Counted from the first letter of the stretch, positions 14,241 to 28,028 are shown. The stretch is DNA of 64,000 nt from Coffea arabica (GCF_036785885.1 NC_092323.1:2272501-2336500); one strand, 5' to 3'. Notes: generated from the sequence alone by a model not told the origin. A program made the numbers and translations.

Positions 14241-16310
14241 ATGGCATCAGCTGCTTGGAGCATTGAAAAAAGAGCTTCTTTTAAGACCGAGTCCCCCGTA
14301 GGAGACGATGATAATGTGCCTGATACTGGCTGCCTCTCCATTATTGTTCTTGGTGCTTCTGGTGATCTTGCCAAGAAGAAGACTTTCCCTGCACTTTTCA
14401 ACCTTTATCGTCAGGTTTGGCGCTTTTTTTTTCCCCTTTTTTTTTTTGTGATGGATAGCTTACTACATTTGCTCGTCAATATGGTCTGGTAATGATATGT
14501 GCCAAGATTTCAAGTGCATTCCTAAAGTTGCTTCCTTTCCTTTTCTATCTGAATAGATAAATATAAAATAGATAGATATGCCCCCTTTTTCATGGAAGCA
14601 AAGGGCTACATATATTGGTCTCTTCTTAGATCTTCCAGTAGCAAGAACCTCATGTTTTAGTTTGCTCGTAATATAGTTTGAGTTGAGGCATCATTTTGGC
14701 AATAGATGATATCACTACATATTTCAGATATTGATTTTTATATGCTATGGGTGAAAGAGAGTTGTGTTATGCTAAGTCAAGATTTTGGTCGGACTGTTCA
14801 CAGGGATTCTTGCCTCCAGATGAAGTTCACATTTTTGGATATGCAAGGACCAAGCTTTCAGATGATGACTTGAGAGATCGTATCCGTGGGTAAGATTTTG
14901 TTCTCGAAATTTCCTATGTTACTTCCTGAATTTAAGAAGACTTAGGATCAAGTACATCTGTTCTCGCATTATGCAATTGTCAACTCCTCTTGCTTCTACA
15001 GTTTGTCTTGCGCGTTGTACAAGTTATCGCTTTGCCAAATAATTTAACATTCGTTACTTTTGAGCTTTGCTCTTATTTAATTCTCATCATTGTTTAGAGA
15101 GGTGATGCCAAGCTACATTTGAGCTTTTTGCTTATTCAGCCTTTCTCAATGCATTATAGCACCTGATCTTGTTAGCTTTGAACCAATAGAGTAAACACGC
15201 TGCAGGTACCTGTCCCATGGCAAAGATAATGGTGAAGAATTATCAAAATTTTTGCAATTGGTTAGTATATATGCTATAAATGAAATTTAAATTTTTCATT
15301 TTACTGTAGATGCCTGCTAATAATTGTTTTTGTAGATCAAATATGTAAGTGGAGCCTATGATGCTGAGGAGGGTTTCCGAGCATTGGATAAGACAATATT
15401 TGAGCATGAAGTGTCAACAAAAAGTACAGAAGGATCTGCTCGAAGACTCTTTTACCTTGCTCTTCCTCCATCTGTGTATCCTCCTGTCTGCAAAATGATC
15501 AAGCTTTATTGTACAAATAAATGTATGTACTTCAGCGTCTTTCTTCTCTACCATGCATTCATCTTGTAGGGTCTTGCTCTGGAATTTATGCCCCATTTGG
15601 TTCAGGTGTACCGTCCTGTTAGAATAATTAGTTAAACTTGATTTGCTTGGAGATAACTGTGAGTGTGGATGGAAAAGAAGCCCAAAAACTCTCCCTATGT
15701 TGCTCCTGTAGTTTCCTGTTTAAAGCAAATTTTCAACCCTTGTACAAAGCAAGTTATATGGTAGGTTGATAAAGCTCCATGCATTGTCCCATCCAATGTG
15801 AAAATGCATTGGTGCTTCTTCTTCTTGTCTTTTGTTTCCCAGCTGAATTTTACCTGATAAAAACTCTAGAGACCACTTATTGGTGCTTGGCCTGTCATTT
15901 TAATTGCAACCCTAAGAGTTGTTCATCTTTTGTTCACTTCTTGGTGTTACTCATTCTAGCTGATCTTGGTGGCTGGACTCGCATTGTTGTTGAGAAGCCC
16001 TTTGGCAAGGATTTGGCTTCAGCTGAGCAACTCAGTTCCCAGATTGGTGAATTATTTGATGAGCCCCAAATTTATCGTATTGATCATTATTTGGGAAAGG
16101 AATTGGTACAGAACTTGGTAATGCACATTCCAACACTGTCTATATTTTCTTATCCCAGTTGAGCAATGGCCATATGCTAATCCTGATTTATCGTGGCAAA
16201 TAATGTAGTTGGTACTCCGTTTTGCTAATCGCTTCTTTTTGCCACTCTGGAATCGTGACAACATTGATAACGTGCAGGTGAGATTCCTCTCTTGCAATCT
16301 CTTGCTTTCC

Positions 16311-16344
<34 letters not shown>

Positions 16345-19300
16345 TGTATACATACATGTCTCTATCTGTGTTTGTGTGCCCATCAACAGTAATCAATCAC
16401 TCTCTTGGTTTCCAAAATCAGAAATTGGCTTTGGTATTCGAATAGTTTAATTTTTTGGCTTTATTCTTGAGATTGCTGCTACATATTTCTCTCTTTTGCT
16501 TCAAGTACTTTGACAGTGAGAGTACATAAATCCTTTTCTTTCTATTCTTTTGAAGATTGTGTTCAGAGAGGATTTTGGAACTGAAGGTCGAGGTGGATAC
16601 TTCGATGAATATGGGTATGCCACGTGGAAACCCACTGTTCCACTATTGACACTTGGAAATTAAACTCCCACAGTTAATTATATTTCCTCATTTGAAAACT
16701 TTGGCTAAACCAGGTTTCTCTTCCAGAACGATTAGAATTACTAATTTTAGATGAGTTCATGTTATAGAAGTTAATATACAGATCAGAAACTGTTGTTTTC
16801 TTTGTTTGTTAGAATGCTTAGAATTACTAATGCCTATCTCTTTGATTTTGTTTTGCAGAATTATCCGTGACATTATTCAGAATCACCTCTTGCAGGTGAG
16901 ACTAGTTTTGGAATATGTCATACCAATAGTTTAGTAATTGTAACTCCTGAAAAAATAGTTTAGCTACAGCTATTACATACCAATAGCTCATATCTCCTTT
17001 TTGTCTAAGTAATGTATGGTAAAGACTTTGTAATCATAGATGGGTTTTTTACCCAAACATTGTCCCTTCCTTCACCGAACAAGTTATTTCTTCTCCTCTT
17101 CACTGGCGCCTCTTTCTTCAACAAATTAAAATTTTTTCCCTCCCTCGCTTCGTTCTTCAACAAACTGTAAACTTCTCCCTCTTCCTTCCTTCTCGGTGTG
17201 CCTTGTGGCCCTTTGTCCAATTGATTTCAGTTCTTATTTTGGAACTCTGTTAAAAGGGATGATTTTTTTTTTTAAAATTCTCATAAAAAGGCAATAATTC
17301 GATAAATAACGCGATCATAGATAATCTGCTCAGAGACTTGCATCTAGTATGAAGGTCCATACAGGACTGACATGATGACAGTATCCATCTAACGATGCAA
17401 GCTCTCCTCCACTTCATCGATCATAATAATTATTCTCTATGTACAATCCCTTATTTTTTTTATTATTCTTGGAGTGGTGCCATAAATTAGTTATCTGAAA
17501 CCTGATAGTCTTTACTTCTGAAGCCTAGCCTTTTTTATCTGATAAGTGATCTCCTATGCAGGTTTTCTGCCTCATTGCCATGGAGAAGCCAATTTCAATT
17601 AGGCCTGAACACATCCGAGATGAGAAGGTTAAGGTTAGTATTCCAGCAAGTTGGTTTGTATCTGCGAGAGAGAGAGAGAGAGAGAATAAAAGGAAATGGA
17701 AATAAAGATCTGCAGCAAAAACAAAAGTAGGTAGTTCTGTGAAATCTTGTGATGACTACCTGAATATACCACAAGATTGAAGAAGGGAAAGAGAGAATAA
17801 ACCAAAATAAAACATACAAAACTGCAATGGTGAAAAGGTCAACCTTGGTGTTAAGTAAATGTATGCACAGGCATAAGTTTGCTTACATGCAGCTCTTGTT
17901 TGTTTGAATTGGTCGGAGTCTCATGCAATTGGCTTTGTGCTTCAGAATGTTGGAAAAAATATACAGAATTTACCTGTTTAAGCACATCAAACTTTTCTTT
18001 ATGCACTTAGGCAGTAATGTGTATAACTGCAGTAGAAGCCTCTAAAGGTCCAATTGTTATTTCTAGGTTCTCCAATCAGTGCAACCAATTAAAGAAGAGG
18101 AGGTCGTTCTTGGACAATATGAGGGCTATACTGCTGATCCCACAGTTCCAGACAACTCCAATACTCCTACTTTTGCAACTGTGATTTTACGGATCCACAA
18201 TGAGCGATGGGAAGGTGGGGCATGTCTGCAGTAAATGGTGTAGTATTGCGTGGTCGATCTCTGTCATTGTTCAATGACAGAATTTTTATTCATACAGCAG
18301 CAAACGCTTTGTGGATGTTAAACGAAAAATTAGAAGAGGGTTGACGTTCTTTTTGCTTGGCAAGAATTTTGTGATTGGAACGCGTTTCTGTCCTGACATT
18401 GCCATAATCACTTGCTGCAGGTGTGCCATTTATACTGAAGGCTGGAAAAGCTCTAAATTCAAGAAAGGCAGAAGTCCGTGTGCAATTTAAGGATGTACCC
18501 GGTGATATTTTCAGATGTATGTATTTCAGCTCTCAAGAAGTTAAAATGAAATAGGCATATGACTGTAGGTTAGGAGCTCTGCTTTTGTAGAAGCTACATC
18601 TTAAAGTAGATCATACAATGAGGATAGATCTCGGAGCTAGTCTATGAGGGATGGTGATAGAGTTTCTGACTTCTAATCAGTTCTCTGATTGGAAATATTT
18701 GCCTGTAAGGTTTCAAGATTGAGAAAACATGCCACCTAACAAAACCCAAGAACTAGAGAAAGAGAAAGGCCTCTATCATTCCAACTTAAACTGAAATGCT
18801 TTAATGGTCCTGATTAGTAGGTAGAAGAGCACAGTTTTGCAGTTGAGTCCTGCTGCAACTACTTGATGCTTTAATTGTGTTTGTAATTAGAACTATTAAC
18901 TAAGCAAAGAATGAAAAAGGTGAAAAGAATAATTTGAACTATTAGTATTAGTTAAGCACTCTATATCGTTTTCTCGTCACTTTCTGCATTACCAAAAAGA
19001 TCAAAAAAATTTTCTTCATTATTCAGTTTTTCTTCATTAACAAGAAGCGCATATGTTGTAGGTTATTTTCATTGAGCCATACCATGAAAAGAATATTTTG
19101 TTCATCCAGGTCAAAAGCAAGGGAGAAATGAATTTGTAATACGTCTGCAACCTTCAGAGGCTATTTATATGAAGCTAACGGTAAGACTGGTTTCCAATCA
19201 TATTGTAGTTTTCTCTCAGTTACTATTTCTCACACATTCAATTTATGTAATAATCTCATCAAAGGTATAAAAATTGTTAAGATTGCAGGTTTTGCAAATA

Positions 19301-20025
19301 TATCGACAAATAGTTTTGATATTATTTCTCCTTTGTCATTTGGTTGTACGTTCTCATCTTCGATTGTACATTCTTCTCTTTGTAACCTGGGATTAATACA
19401 TAATATTGAGACTCCTTCCACAGTCAACTTGGCTCTGACCTTTTGAGTGCTCTTATGAAGGTCAAGCAACCTGGGCTGGAAATGTCAACTGTTCAAAGCG
19501 AATTGGACTTGTCATATAGGCAGCGATATTCTGGGGTTACCATTCCAGAGGCTTATGAACGTCTAATTCTTGACACGTAAAGATTGTTTTCTCCTATAAT
19601 TTTAAAGTTCAACCCCATGCCTTTTATGTGCGTATCATTCTGATCAGCAGTTTAATGACGCGAAAAGAATTCTTGCATTACATTGGGTTCTTAAGCATGC
19701 CTTCATAGACATGTGACTGCAATTCTTGATTCTACAGGATAAGAGGCGACCAGCAGCATTTTGTCCGCAGAGACGAGTTGAAGGTACTGTAATGATTGAA
19801 ATTCTGATTAGATCTCGGAAGATGATGTTTCATCACTGACACAGATCACAATTTCAGGAAGCTTGGGAAATATTCACCCCTCTTCTGCACAGAATAGATA
19901 GGGGAGAGATGAAGACTGCCTTGTATAAGCCCGGCAGCAGAGGTCCAACAGAAGCTGATGAATTGTTACAGCGAGCCGGTTATGTGCAAACACATGGCTA
20001 TATATGGATCCCTCCCACGCTCTAG
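14241..20025 (+). CDS. G6PDH: Glucose-6-phosphate 1-dehydrogenase, cytosolic isoform (EC 1.1.1.49)
   Basis: It oxidises glucose 6-phosphate to 6-phosphoglucono-lactone with NADP+, the first step of the oxidative pentose phosphate pathway. Fifteen exons: 14241-14414, 14804-14889, 15206-15260, 15336-15522, 15960-16117, 16209-16277, 16556-16614, 16859-16895, 17562-17633, 18067-18214, 18421-18516, 19110-19180, 19461-19576, 19738-19783 and 19858-20025. They sum to 1542 bp and encode 513 aa, the usual cytosolic length. The Rossmann motif [10 protein letters not shown] is at residues 38-47, EKPFGKD at 179-185 and the active-site signature RIDHYLGKE at 207-215. There is no plastid transit peptide before the catalytic domain, which supports a cytosolic G6PD5/G6PD6-type enzyme. 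The ATG at 14241 is the first in-frame ATG. All introns are GT-AG. Confidence 0.97.
16311..16344. repeat. Compound (CT)n(CA)n microsatellite in G6PD intron 6
   Basis: A CT run of about 19 bases passes directly into a CA run. It is intronic and could be a length-variable marker. Confidence 0.9.
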
Positions 20026-20681
20026 AGTTGCTGGGATTCCGTTCCGTGCTAATAGCATCCTACTTGCCGAGTAGATGCGGTGTTGTAATGGTTCCATGTA
20101 CAATATTACCTACTCTGGTATGCTGCCATCCCTGGTGTGCCCCCATAGCAGCGTGCTGATAAAATGCGGATGCACTCGCCGTTCAGATGCTTTTTTTTTT
20201 TTTTTTCACTATTTTGAGGCATGATTTGTAACATGTGGTATATCGCTACTGCAATGTTGTAATAAGGTTTTTTTTGAACGCAATAATACCGAAATAATAA
20301 TTGCTTCTTGCGCATCAAACACAGAACAGCCACTCGAAATATGAGCACTTTCATTCCAAGGCAATTTAAATTAATTGAAGAGACTGAGCAGAGGTTTACT
20401 AACCCAAATTCAGGTGCAGCCTGCGGTCTTGCACAAATATTACACGGGATAGAGCCGAAGAAGACATCATGTACTAGAATGATTGATTATTGGCAGATAT
20501 CCCACAGTTTGGTACGAGAATTCTAGACAGATTATCCAATGATTGATTATGGGAAGTAGACTGACTACCAATAATATCACATTGCAGGTTAATAATGGAA
20601 TGGCTATTTCGGTACGTGGCTGATAGATTTAATTGGATATGACACTACTGTTTATATAAACGTGTAAAATTTTCAGTTGCT

Positions 20682-20797
20682 ATCAGCATAGTTACACTGC
20701 TAAGGGGCGGGCTCTGCTCAGCCGCAGGAGATTAGTCTGGGTGATTCCAGAATACTCCGGTGTTGACCCAAAAAAAAAGAAAATCAGCATAGTTACA
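20682..20797 (+). mobile_element. 5'-truncated SINE with 15-bp target-site duplication
   Basis: ATCAGCATAGTTACA occurs at 20682-20696 and again at 20783-20797. Between them sit 86 bp ending in TCCGGTGTTGACCC and an A-rich tail. The segment GGAGATTAGTCTGGG resembles the 3' region of plant tRNA-derived SINEs. A direct duplication, A tail and missing 5' half fit target-primed reverse transcription. The family name is not certain. Confidence 0.75.
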
Positions 20798-20814
20798 GGG
20801 GGGGGGGGGGGGGG
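20798..20814. repeat. Homopolymer: 17 G
   Basis: The run lies directly beside the right target-site duplication of the truncated SINE. Length is likely to vary between reads and individuals. Confidence 0.9.
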
Positions 20815-21962
20815 CTTTCATTTTATTACTATCAGCATTCATAGAAAAAGATTGAGGCGACGCGGAGTGAGAACGATCAAGAACTACTAAACAGCAAAAG
20901 GCACTCGTAATACAAAACAAGTATTCGAAGAAAGAAAGGCCTTTTCCTGTAGAATTAACTGACGCAGACATCTGCCTTTTCCTGTGGCAGTTAGATTTAA
21001 GGTGTAGGTGAACTTCAACGACACGGCTAAGCTAAGAATAAGATTTCAGCGCTAATCCATGCTTTTGAGTTGGCAACCACAACTATGTATCATGGAATCA
21101 CTAAAAAGAAGAGTATATCTACGAAATGCTAATTCTAAATACACGATGGCAAACATCGAAACTCTTTAATATTAGTAGTATTTAAATTTATTGTTTCGTG
21201 TTTGTCCCGTATAAGTCATGTGTATTTCAGCATATTCTATTCGCGAAAGAATAGAGAAGTCTCAACCAATATTCAAGTCCAAGTCTCTTTCTTTGCCTTT
21301 TTTTTTTTTTTTTTGGGCTCGAAGCAAGTCCGAGTTTCTTGCTTACCAAGAATGATGGGAAGAAAAAACATCTCGTCCCAAGTTTTCTCTGGCAAAAGTA
21401 AAAGTAGCGTAAAATAATCACCAATCCATTCTTTTCTTGGAAGAAGGCTTGTCGTCGGGAGGCGAGGGACAACTTGGACGCCAGGTTTATCGTTTACCTG
21501 CTCCGTAAGCTTTTTCTCTGACAATGACATGGATGCTCCTAGAATCACTCGTAAAGAGAAGAGAGTTCATAAACCATCGGATCTTCTTGTTCCAATGTTC
21601 ATTAAGTCGAGCGTTCAAATCACCATGTCTGATGCATCACGTCACTCCAAAAAAATATATAGTATTTCTTATTCTTAAAACAAATCTCTACGATAAACGA
21701 AACTTTTGGATATCAATAGTTAAAACTAAACCTCATATATAGAAAATCTCTTTCAAATCTAGTTACATTGATGTTGCAGGTGAGGGATTGTTTTCAACTG
21801 ATTCTATTCTATGCAATTAAAAGCATTGTTGACGCAGTTATTTTTAATTGTATAGCACTAATTGCCAATTTATCCTTTGCCTGAAAATAATCCTACTCAG
21901 ATCTGAGGTCAAAATTATAAGAATACCCTGCTGTATAATTCACTGTCTAATAAGTATTTGGA

Positions 21963-22107
21963 TTAATCTTTTTTACACTGACAACAATGTACAGTCAGTG
22001 TTGGATTAATAACAACTATGCAAAATTTGAATTTCAAATTCAACTTTTACACACGTGTCATGAATCTAACGATGATAGTGTATACACTGTCAGTGTATAT
22101 AAGATTT
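21963..22107. repeat. Short MITE with TTAATCTT ends, second copy
   Basis: The left part TTAATCTTTTTTACACTGAC and the right part ACTGTCAGTGTATATAAGAT are imperfect inverted repeats, as in the copy at 5607-5752. The interior is AT-rich and non-coding. Confidence 0.5.
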
Positions 22108-25100
22108 ACTCTAAGTATTTATTTGGGAACTTTGGAGGACCTCATTTCCTGGTTTGAAGTTCACGTGGGCTTGTCGTTAATTTATTCTCTCACTGTCCTG
22201 GCCTTTTTTCTTTTCTTTGTGCAAATAAATCGAGCTGTTTTTTAATTTATTTTTTTTTTTGTTTTAATTAGAGTAGATCGATACCTTAGATGATATTGCA
22301 TAGAATGGTGGGGTTGGGCAATTTAAAGCTTCCACGTCCGAGCCTCGGTTTTAGCTACTTCCAGTTCCAGGGGTAGTTAATTGATTGATTATCTCTTAAT
22401 AATAAGTAAGTATGGATTTAATAAATTCCAGCGGCCGACTTTTGTACTATTCAAGAAGATATAATGGGGCATTATCATTGCGTCGTATACATTTACCAAA
22501 ATTTCATCACATTCATTCAAGTCACGGCTAAGCACTCCCAGCAGGGGAAAGATAATAATTATGAAAATCTCAAGAAATCCCTCCCCACCCCCAGAAAAGA
22601 AAAAAAAAAGAAAAAAAGGAAAAAGAGGGACAGAAAATTTAAAGAATCTCGCACCATATAATGGAAATTCAAAACCACGATCCATGATCCGTCACATCCT
22701 CCTCATATTAGTTTAGCCAACGGTGGTTTCAGCCGTGTAAAGGAAGCGGCGGCCAAATTGGGTGGTAGGGCAAGAGTCCGTTGTTCTCTTCTTTGGTAAA
22801 TAAAAAGTTTGGGCGGTTTTACTTCTGATCATTCTCACGGTCACTTGTCATGGCAGACCTATTTTTGTTTAATTTTATTCCTACATTTTTACTTTTTTCG
22901 TCCGGTAGCATGCCAACCACTGCATGCTTGTTCGGTATTTTGATTTTTTCTTGTCTTCAATTAACTATTTTTAATAAAAAAAGAACTTTTGAATATTAAA
23001 ACCCCTTTTGAGACGTATTTTTGTTAAGGAAAAAACATCTCGAAATAATCCATCAAAAAGTCTAATATATAAATAAGTAACCCAACTCTAATCTAAAAGG
23101 TTAAACTATTAGGTCTCGCACCCTTATTTACATATTAATCGTTTTTTCTCTATCTCTCGAATAAATATGAAACATAATTATTTATTAATGAATCTAACAA
23201 ATCTCTCATTTTATATTTACTTTAATATTCAATGCAAACCCACCTTAACACTTAACGTCATATTTTCTCTCAATCATGGACGCACTCTTTTTTAACATTC
23301 AATTCGGATTCTTGATCCTTACCTACCCTTGACTCCTTGTTTTAACACCAACTAAACCCCTGCCAAATCCATGGTGCATCTAATCTAATATCAGTCAAAT
23401 TCTTTAGCATTTTAATCCACCAAAAAAAAAAAAATTCACTGGTCTAAATTCGAGAAGAATCCATTACCCACGAGTAACCTAATTTCGCAATCAAAAACTG
23501 TGATAACACTTGATAAGGAATCAAACCAACTATTTGGGATAGAAAAAAAAAAGTAATAGAAAATAATAACTAGTACGAATGATGAGCAACACGCAAGAAT
23601 TAACGTGATTCGACTTAATCACTAACCTACGTCTACGGAAAAAAAAAACTTGTTCTTACCATGTGAGGAAAAATACTACAAGATTATAACTTGATTCCCA
23701 AACCCAATTATTGTATAAGTTTATCACCTACTAAAAACTCTCTCACTCCTATTCTTGTGTGTTTTTATAGAATGCTAATCTATTTATTTATAAACAAAAT
23801 TATTTAGTCAAAAAATCAAATAACATTAGGAAATCAATGCTACTCTCTAGACTCATTGGAACTAACTTCTAAATTTTAAACAAAATAGGAAATAATTTGG
23901 CAACTTCTCCAGGTAACTAAAACCAATTAGAAAATTAGTTATTTTCACACAAAATAAGGATTTTGGCTAAAAGAATTGAGCCAATCTTCTAACATGTTTG
24001 ATAAACATAATCTCATAAAATTATGAAATGAGATTTTGGTGTTAAAAACACTTTTAACAAAAGCTAAAATTTGATACTTTTAAAATAACTTTTGTGTTTT
24101 AAAAAATTAAATATTAAATTTAATCATCTTATCCTATATTATGAATTAAATAGAAACATAAATACATTTAAAAATTTTAAAATCATACATTAACTAATAT
24201 AATAAATATTTGTTGAACCATATATCCAAACAATGTATTACTTTAAAATGCTTTTATTAAAATCTCTATTAGGTGAAGTATTTTTCAATAAACTATCGCA
24301 ACCCCAAATAGCCTTTAAGTAATCTTTAATAAAAAAGAAAAGGGAAGAAGAAGAAGACGAAAGGGAAAAGAAAGAAGGCTTAAGATTTAATTTGGCTTAC
24401 AATTATTATATGTGACGTTATTTTTTTAATTAAGTTTTCACATAGAAAAAGTATTATTCTTGAATATTTTTATAGTTAATCTTACATATATCAATAATAT
24501 ATATATTCTCACGAGTGAATGAATACATAACACACATGCAAAATTTTAGGTTATATACAATTCATCTAAAGATAAAATGCATACATTGTAAGTAGACTAT
24601 TCTTTTGCACGCTATCTGAGAGTCGTACTCCCACGGCATCGGGGAGTTAGCGGGCCATGAGCCCAAAAAATGGCGTCCATTGTCCAACGCCCATCCGATT
24701 CCGATACAGGACAAAAAAAAAATATGTCAAGACTGTAGGGCGCGTAATGGAGCCGTATTACTACCACCGCCAGTGGCAGAGGGTACTAATCGATCGGAGA
24801 TGGATAGGTTTGGCAAAGTATATGGGATTTAATTATTAGCGGACGGACTAGGTGGACACCGGAAGGAAGGAATGGGTCTACCGCCCACGCTACACCTCTT
24901 CTTAGTAGTAGCTGCCAAACAAAGAAACAACGCCCTCACCCAATTTCCAAAATAACCCCCAAAAACCTCGGTACACCGAATTACTCAACAACACACACAC
25001 ACACACAAGAGTCCCACGCTTCATTCTTTCGTCTCCCACCACGCGTTTGCCTCCCTCCCTCCCTCCCCTCCTTTCTTCTCCTCCTATTTACTCCGTTTCT

Positions 25101-25948
25101 CTCTCCTCCAACAAAACTAGCGATTTTCCTTTTCCTCACATCCCTATCCGATATTTCTCCCTCCCTCTCTTTCTGCTCTCTCTCCCCCCTCCCTCTCTTC
25201 GTATGTAGTAGTATGTATCTTCCCACAGATATGCACAAAGTACATAATAAATATATCAATTAGTAGAATAATTATAGTGATCATAGTCTTAATAGTGGTG
25301 GAACTCAATTTTTAAAACCAGTTTATAAGTTTCTCTTTGGGTATTTGTGTGCTGTGATACTGCAGATTCTGATACTGTTTGTGCATGTATTTTGTACATT
25401 TAATTAATGAATGTTGTAATTGGGTAAAAAAAAAAAGAAAAGAAAAGTTGATTCCTGTTGTGTGTAGATCCTTTTTATCCTAATCTCCTGTCCCATTCTT
25501 GTTCGGAAATCCCGATTTCACTTCCCCTATCAGCTGCCCTCTACATTTTTCTTCCTTCCCGATTTACTTCCGGTCTTTATCTCTTGCTTCCCCTTCCCTT
25601 CCTGTAGCAATTCAGTCGTTCATCCCCCATTCAACTCCATTCCCATTTTGCTTTTGAGGCTTCAGCTTCTCGTTTGTTTTTTTTAGATATATACAACCCT
25701 CATTCTCCTTCCCAGGTTTCTTTTGTACGTTTTATGTTTTTTTTTTCCTTCTGCGTACACAGGTTAGGTTAGGGCAACCTGCGCGGTTTTTCCCTCTCTC
25801 CCCCTCTCTCTGTTTTTTTTTTTTTTGGGCATCTTTAGAGGAAAACCTTCAACATTTTTGGTGCTTTTGTTTTAGTTTAGCTATCAATAGTTGGGGGTTT
25901 TCTTTTGAATCCAAACCGTTTTTCTCCTTTTGGGATTTCCTCCAATCA

Positions 25949-28028
25949 ATGGCATTGAAGAATTCTGGGATAAACTTTCATACTAATGGGTCTCTTGTGG
26001 AGAGGTGCCCAGGTGAAAATTCCAAAGGTTTCGATTCCTATGACTATAACAATCGCGAGGGAAAATCTGACAAGCTATCTTCCGATGATGATATTGTTGA
26101 TCTATTACCTAGGGATCCCTTTGGTATGGACATTAGCGCCACGTTCACAGCTATTACGGGATGGATTGAGGATTTTGGGTTGGAGAATCTTGGATTTGAG
26201 TCATCTAGTGAAGATGATGAGGTTGAAAAGGTGGATGATCAATTCCTTGCCGAGCTAAACATTGTCTGGAACAGTGCCACAAGGCTTCATCCCGATTTGG
26301 GCGATATAAAAGCCTATAAAGAATCATCCGTGTCTTCAATGGAATTGGGGTTATGCAATGATCCTAACAAAGAGGATTTCATGGGTTTCAGTTTTGAGAA
26401 GTGTTGCACTCCCTGGGATGCAGCTAATAAACATAAATCAGCATCCCCAGCGAAGAATGTTTCCACTGGTGTTCGTGGGCCTCCCCCAGATGCTTTGTTT
26501 TTTTCTCTTGGCTACCTGGGTGCGAGGGACCTTCTTTCGGTTGAAAAAGTATGCAAATCCTTGCGTGACGCCGTCCGGAATGATCCTCTCCTCTGGCTAA
26601 ATCTTCATGTCACTTATCCGTTGTGTGATAAGATCACTGATGATGCCCTTTTACGGTTAACGAGTAGGGCTCAAGGCCGTCTGCACAGCTTAAGTATCGT
26701 GGAGTGCTTAAAGATCACCGATGGTGGTTTGAAGAAGGTGCTTGAAATGAATCCTGGATTGACGAAGGTTGGTATTTCCTCCGGGGAATTATTCTTCATT
26801 TAGTAGTTTTTCTCATTCATTACACTCCCATCTAATATTTTCGAGATTGTGGTGCATCATTATTTTCTCGACAAGGCTGTCTATTTTGCATTTGTAACCA
26901 ACTTCATTATACTTCAAATTAGTTTAAACTTCTTAAGCATTTAGAGGCATGTCTGTTGTTGCCAAGTGTTTTCTATTGAAGATCCTGCAGCCTACGAATA
27001 TTACACATTAATGAAGTGGGCCAGTAAAGTTGGTGATTTATGTTTGCAAAAATTACATGGAAATACATTGAGTTTGTATCCTCAAATGAATTTTTTCCTC
27101 CATTAAGGTTGCAAGGAAGTTATAGTTTGTACTATTTGTGGGCACTTTTGTTGATGACTTATCTTCTTCTCCTGCATTTTCTAACTTTTAACCTGTAATA
27201 GTGTAATATAACAATGGCCATTTTAAGTTTTTTGCTAATCAAACTGTTACTTCTTTTCTCTCTAGCAGTTATACTTAGGTACATATTTGACAGTGTGCCT
27301 CTAGGTAATAGCTGTTGGTGGGTGAATGCTCACTTCTCATTGCTTAGTGGAAACATTAATGGCAAATATTTTTCTTGTTGCTCATATTGCTTTTAACTGG
27401 AAATGTATCACGATATTCCTGTATGATCTATGTGGTTTGCTTTTCTCATTACTTTATTCTTTTCTTGTAGCTAAGCATTGCGGGGTGTCTAAGACTCAGC
27501 GTTGAAGGGACTTTGAGCAACTTAAGGTTCTTCAAGTCTGTAGGCAGACCTGGAATTAAGCATTTAAGAATTGGTGGACTTTTTGGTGTAACCAGCCAGC
27601 ATTTTGAAGAGCTGAAGCTTTTATTGGGCGCAGATAAACAGAATTGGGTCAGCGTCAACAAACCACGGTTCTTCCATGCAGAGCAGTTGTATCTGTCCTT
27701 TGATGATGAGCGCCCTATTGACATTGAGATATGTCCAAAATGCCAACAACTCAGACAAGTGTATGACTGTCCAGCTGACAGCTGTAGGGGGAAGCAGCAC
27801 ACTGCCCAGGTGTGCAAGGCCTGCACATTTTGCATTGCTCGTTGTATAAACTGTGGGCGGTGCTTGAATAATTGTGATTACGAGGAGACATTTTGTCTCG
27901 ACTTCCTTTGTTTGGATTGTCTGAAGCAGGTTTTGAATTGCCAGGATAGGCAGAAGAGAGTGACTATTTCGCCAAAGCACACTTATCTTCACCAACAGGC
28001 AAGTTACCATTTCTTCCTATATGGCTAG
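25949..28028 (+). CDS. SKIP14: F-box protein SKIP14
   Basis: F-box proteins of this type bind the SKP1-like (ASK) adaptor of SCF ubiquitin ligases; SKIP14's substrate is not known to me. Two exons: 25949-26767 and 27471-28028, joined in phase (GT-AG) to give 458 aa. Residues 1-170 are acidic and low in order. The F-box is at about 178-218, beginning PPPDALFFSLGYLGARDLL. Short LRR-like segments follow (CDKITDDALLRL, LSIVECLKITDGG, LSIAGCLRLSVEG). Residues 361-430 contain fifteen cysteines, several as CxxC, suggesting a metal-binding region. The end YHFFLYG reaches a TAG, and AATAAA is present at 28102. A GC-AG intron at CAACAG|GCAAGT was considered but is not needed. In Arabidopsis, SKIP14 lies beside a GT-4 trihelix gene, as here. 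Confidence 0.93.

Larger units (their letters stand above)
20026..25948. other. Intergenic region between G6PD and SKIP14
   Basis: This 5.9 kb holds the G6PD 3' UTR, an 86-bp truncated SINE at 20697-20782 with a 17-base G run just beyond it (20798-20814), a short MITE at 21963-22107, and a long AT-rich stretch at about 22850-24600 with no recognisable gene. A possible worn hAT-like element lies around 23995-24318. From about 24985 an AC microsatellite and a pyrimidine-rich leader (25015-25210) come before SKIP14; this and the T-rich 25380-25940 are probably its promoter and 5' UTR. Confidence 0.6.

Noticed and set aside
27996-28028. GC-AG intron at the end of SKIP14 (CAACAG|GCAAGT)
   Set aside because: The open frame continues to a family-like end (YHFFLYG) and a stop, and a poly(A) signal follows shortly.
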